Shown: positions 61,486 through 64,000 of the stretch, one piece after another
Layout of the letters: every line of letters begins with the position of its first letter
Position numbering within the stretch: the first letter of the stretch is position 1
Source of the DNA: Ceratobasidium sp. AG-K
Taxonomy: Eukaryota > Basidiomycota > Agaricomycetes > Cantharellales > Ceratobasidiaceae
DNA: 64,000 bases
Direction: 5' to 3'
NCBI GenBank assembly: GCA_037039685.1
Contig: JAWNGF010000007.1
Coordinates: 558,001-622,000, forward strand
The notes under the pieces: model-generated
Databases searched by the model: none
Seen by the model: only the letters and a program-made list of their open reading frames with translations
Told to the model about the DNA's origin: nothing
Program-made: the position numbers and the translations under genes

Positions 61486-63034
61486 CTCATTGATTCTTCC
61501 AAGAGTGATGGTCATGTTTCTCATTCCTTCTGCCATCCTTCCTAGGGTTTCTTCAATGTGTGTAATGCACTGGGTTTGTCCTTGCAAGGTTTGGTTCATC
61601 AGGAGATCAAAGTTGTTCAACCTATTGTTGATTTGTTCGGAATTTTCAACCAATTGTTTGAAGACTTCAAGGACTTGCTGTTGAATGCAATCTATGCTCC
61701 TAAGTCTTTTGTAGGGGGTGTTGACTCGATCCTCTGTTCTTGAAGCAATGCGCTCAATTTGCTGCATCATATTTGTTGTATCTTGGGTTTGTAGATCCCA
61801 TTGCCATTTGAACCCTTTGATTCTAAGGGCTTGGACTGCATTCTCCTGTTGATATTGGACCTGGAGGGTATTGAATATTCTTTCCAGGGTTTGGATAGGA
61901 TTTCCCTCCATATTTTCCATTAGTTGTTCTTGCCTCAGTCTTTCATCCTGTGAAATAGTCTCAATGCTTCCTTGTGATTGGAAGGTTGATGGCATGCTCA
62001 GGGCACTGTGAGTTCTAGGAACTTCTGCTAGTGGCGGCATGGATGCAGGGGTGAAATTTGGGGTAGTCATGGGAGGTGGAAATTGTGCTCCAAAATTGGG
62101 AAATGCTAGAGGGCGTCTAGTCCCTATTGTTCTGGTGTTTCCTTTGTTCTTGTGGTGGCATTTGCCCTGCTTTTGATGGTCCTGGGGTTGCATTTCTAAG
62201 TGGTGCTGGTATCCTGATCACACACACAGCTCTTGGCCTAATCACACTTTCCCCATGGAAGGTGACAACTGGTGCTGCTGCTGGTGGCATGTTGATTGGA
62301 TTTTCAACTACTCAAATAGTTGGTGAAGTGGAACTTTCTTTGTTTGATGTTGTAAGCTACTTCTTAATGGCTGTGAAACAAGCCACGAGGGAGAGTGGAC
62401 GGCACTAAGACCTAAGTGACCTCTTGAACCGCAACACACTTAAGTGTCTGTAGGCTCTAAAGGGTAGGGGTGGTTCTAAGTGTCACTCGAAGGGGATGTT
62501 TTGATGAGACAAAACAAGCTGGGGTTACCAGGCTTGTTGGTCCTCTATATATATTCAAGAAGTGGCCGAGTCATACAAAGCACAGCCACATGAGTCAAGC
62601 AAGTCTACCAACCAGGAGTGTCCATGTGAGTCATGCTGTATGAACAGACATGACTTGTTCAAAAGCACAGCCGCATTACATAATGTAACAGAATAACCAC
62701 AAGAAAGTGGCAACATGGCAAAAGGAAACAGAAACACAACACAGGGTAAATGACAGGCAGACAAGACAACAGGGGAGTCCAATGGAGGGAGCTGGCTCAC
62801 GACATTTGAACTCCTAGGTTCTTCTTGAGTTCCTGATGTTTTGATAATGTTTCCAATTCCTCCTGGGACACTGGTGGAAGGGGGTCTTGATACTTGGCTG
62901 GCACTTCTAAGTGGCACAGTCCAGTCACCTGCCTGTTCTCTTGCTCCTCTTGAGGGGTTTGATCAGATCTTGACTATTGTGCTGGTTGGAGCCTTGCTCC
63001 TTTGAGACACTGCACTTGAGGATCAATTGTCCAT
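61486..63034 (-). pseudogene. Element G gag remnant fused to the pol tail
   Basis: ATG at 63032-63034 reads MDN then TGA where F has CGA (MDNRSSS). The gag is split by the solo LTR 62348-62804. The 62193-61500 part matches F gag to MRNMTITLGRINE and then jumps directly to F's pol end (MRKFQKDFPTSPLPPNYT). The deletion junction is near 61488-61495 at a short shared TCAT. Confidence 0.8.
62348..62804 (-). repeat. Solo family-1 LTR, minus orientation, inside G
   Basis: On the minus strand it begins TGTCGTGAGCCAGC at 62804 and ends AGTAGCTTACAACA at 62348, 457 bp. TSD TTTGA at 62343-62347 and 62805-62809. Its AAGTAGCTTAC end resembles E's LTRs. Confidence 0.93.
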
Positions 63035-63090
63035 GTTGTCATGTGACCTTGTTTTCTTGTGGCTCAGCATACTAAGAGCTTGCTTTGCAA

Positions 63091-63587
63091 TGTTGCAACC
63101 TGCTAATGCCTATGGTTGACAACTGCTAATGGCCTTTGAGATGTGGAACAATATGTGATAAGTCTTCTAAGACTCTATCACTAAGGTGGACAAACACTAG
63201 TCTTGTCAGTACAAGTCACTAGCTCCTAAGTACAAGTGGCTGCACTGAAGGCTAAGTAGCCAAGTGCCTCTGATCACACTGCAGGGAGAGTTGACAAGGC
63301 AAAGCAAGCTGGGGATGACCATGCTTGCAAGCCAGTATATATACTCAGAAAGAGGGTGAGTCATGGTAAATACATGAGTCATACATCTGAGTCAAAGTCT
63401 GAGTCATAAAGGGGGCTGTGCAGGCCAGCCAATAGAAAACAGCATGAGTCATATGACTCATGGTGACACATCATCCATACACCTCACTCAACAAGGGAGA
63501 GGGCTCAACAAAGAAGAATGGTGCTTAAGGCGCTGGTACAAGCCATGAGTCCAGAAACAGAGAAAGAGGGAGGGACAGGTCACAACA
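63091..63587 (-). repeat. Element G 5' LTR
   Basis: 497 bp. Same CpG losses as the other G LTR plus a few of its own (GTCCAGAAAC against GTCCGCAAAC; GGCGCTGG against GGCGCCGG). The self-primer site at 63077-63088 still pairs with 63299-63310. Confidence 0.93.
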
Positions 63588-63674
63588 TTCCAGGAAATGT
63601 TGGGAATTGCATGAATTGCTTGATTTTCACTCATTTTTATGCTTCTTTTTCACTCAACATCATTTGAGGGGGTG

Positions 63675-64000
63675 TGTGAGAATTCAACTGACATAGATGT
63701 ATATACTTACATTTGTGGCTGTTGTACTGTACTTGTTTGTATGGACCCTGAGTCCCTTTCTATGGGTGCTTTGCCCATTTCTTTTTCCTCAGTCTTTCCA
63801 TTATAGACTGAGGTAATGTTTTCTGTCTCCTACCTGATATGTATGTTGACATCTCCATGTACTTAGTGTTGCTTCTATTAGGTAGATCTCTTTCAATTTA
63901 CTCTTTCCATTATAGACTGAGTGTTGCTTCTATTAGCTCACAACAAAAGGCATAGAACCCACGATGCCAGAGGAGCTTTTGCAATTAGTGGTTGATCTCA
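63675..64000 (+). repeat. 3' LTR of the Copia element, right end uncertain
   Basis: The polypurine tract TTTGAGGGGG (63663-63672) is followed by TGTGAGAATTC, a normal Copia LTR start 60 bp after the pol stop. Inside, TCTTTCCATTATAGACTGAG occurs twice (about 63792 and 63904), as does GTGTTGCTTCTATTAG. I cannot place the LTR end; the last roughly 60 bp may be flanking DNA. Confidence 0.55.

Larger units (their letters stand above)
59589..63587 (-). mobile_element. Element G: internally deleted, CpG-decayed family-2 element
   Basis: LTRs 59589-60085 and 63091-63587 (497 bp), TSD TTCCA at 59584-59588 and 63588-63592. Compared with F it has lost about 4.4 kb from mid-gag to the end of pol, keeping LTRs, primer site, the gag start and ORF3. 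It also carries a solo LTR (62348-62804). LTR differences from F are nearly all CpG transitions. Confidence 0.93.
57600..63614 (+). pseudogene. Copia (Ty1-type) pol C-terminus, decayed, split by a solo LTR and element G
   Basis: 57600-58140 encodes RT in several frames (AMRHEDAPTWLEVMTKEI, then GLYGLKQS). 58148-58645 is one open piece with DPCVFKICEGKDYAIAVVH, VDN where catalytic VDD is expected, SLGKARMFLSIEI and SLMYTMLATCAKLTF. 59278-59588 gives the Copia RNase H end (STEAKYITKCSAMHH, HIDNQPSMATAEKP, TKHICIWYHF, VADIFTKSL). After G it finishes FLWFQEMLGIA with TGA at 63612-63614. Gag, protease and integrase are missing on the left, where E's recombined edge begins. Nearly CpG-free and inactive. 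Confidence 0.9.

Noticed and set aside
63790..63960. Repeated words in the right-edge sequence as a CRISPR-like or satellite array
   Set aside because: Only two copies within a likely Copia LTR; an internal LTR duplication is sufficient.

Overview
The window looks like a TE-rich stretch of an agaricomycete (basidiomycete) genome. Evidence: one multi-intron host gene with 43-57 nt introns on the left, a decayed F-box-type gene, and about 57 kb of nested LTR retrotransposons with chromodomain Gypsy pol genes. A Rhizoctonia/Ceratobasidium-like fungus is my guess from the style of the F-box protein and the elements; this is inference. I saw no tRNA, rRNA or CRISPR array.

Layout. 1-4.5 kb is host DNA: an F-box pseudogene (minus) and a four-TM membrane protein gene (1690-4068) with a very large fourth intron. 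4.5-7.18 kb is old TE debris: a Helitron-type helicase remnant, a degenerate tandem repeat and an ancient LTR. From 7179 to the right edge everything is nested LTR elements. I named them and bounded each by LTR ends and target-site duplications (TSDs). B (7179-34675, TSD CCACC) carries A inside its 5' LTR (7958-15186, TSD TATTT) and C inside its integrase (22618-29853, TSD CTAGA). E (34759-57599, no TSD, chimeric 5' LTR) carries a solo LTR (35733-36188, GACAC), F on the minus strand (41843-49770, GTTCA) and D inside its 3' LTR (50252-57477, CCCTA). A decayed Copia element (57600 to the right edge) carries a solo LTR (58782-59237, CAGTT) and G on the minus strand (59589-63587, TTCCA), which itself carries a minus solo LTR (62348-62804, TTTGA).

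Three Gypsy lineages are present. Family 1 (A, C, D, E; about 7.2 kb, LTR about 456 bp) and family 2 (F, G; F is 7.9 kb, LTR 497 bp) are chromoviruses of Tf1/sushi style. The sequence just inside the 5' LTR is perfectly complementary over 12 nt to the predicted 5' end of the transcript, implying self-primed reverse transcription. Both express pol in the -1 frame after gag, and both carry a third ORF (ORF3) overlapping the pol 3' end in yet another frame. Family 3 (B; 13.0 kb without insertions, LTR 1171 bp) has a tRNA-type primer site, a collagen-like gag, and a 2.9 kb cassette between pol and the 3' LTR with three unrecognised genes, at least one carrying introns.

The stop codons that break A, C, D, E and G are mostly CGA-to-TGA changes, and LTR-LTR differences are mostly CpG transitions. 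This suggests methylation-driven decay. F alone has gag, pol and ORF3 all open and LTRs that read as identical. B has open gag and pol (apart from insertion C) in almost CpG-free DNA.
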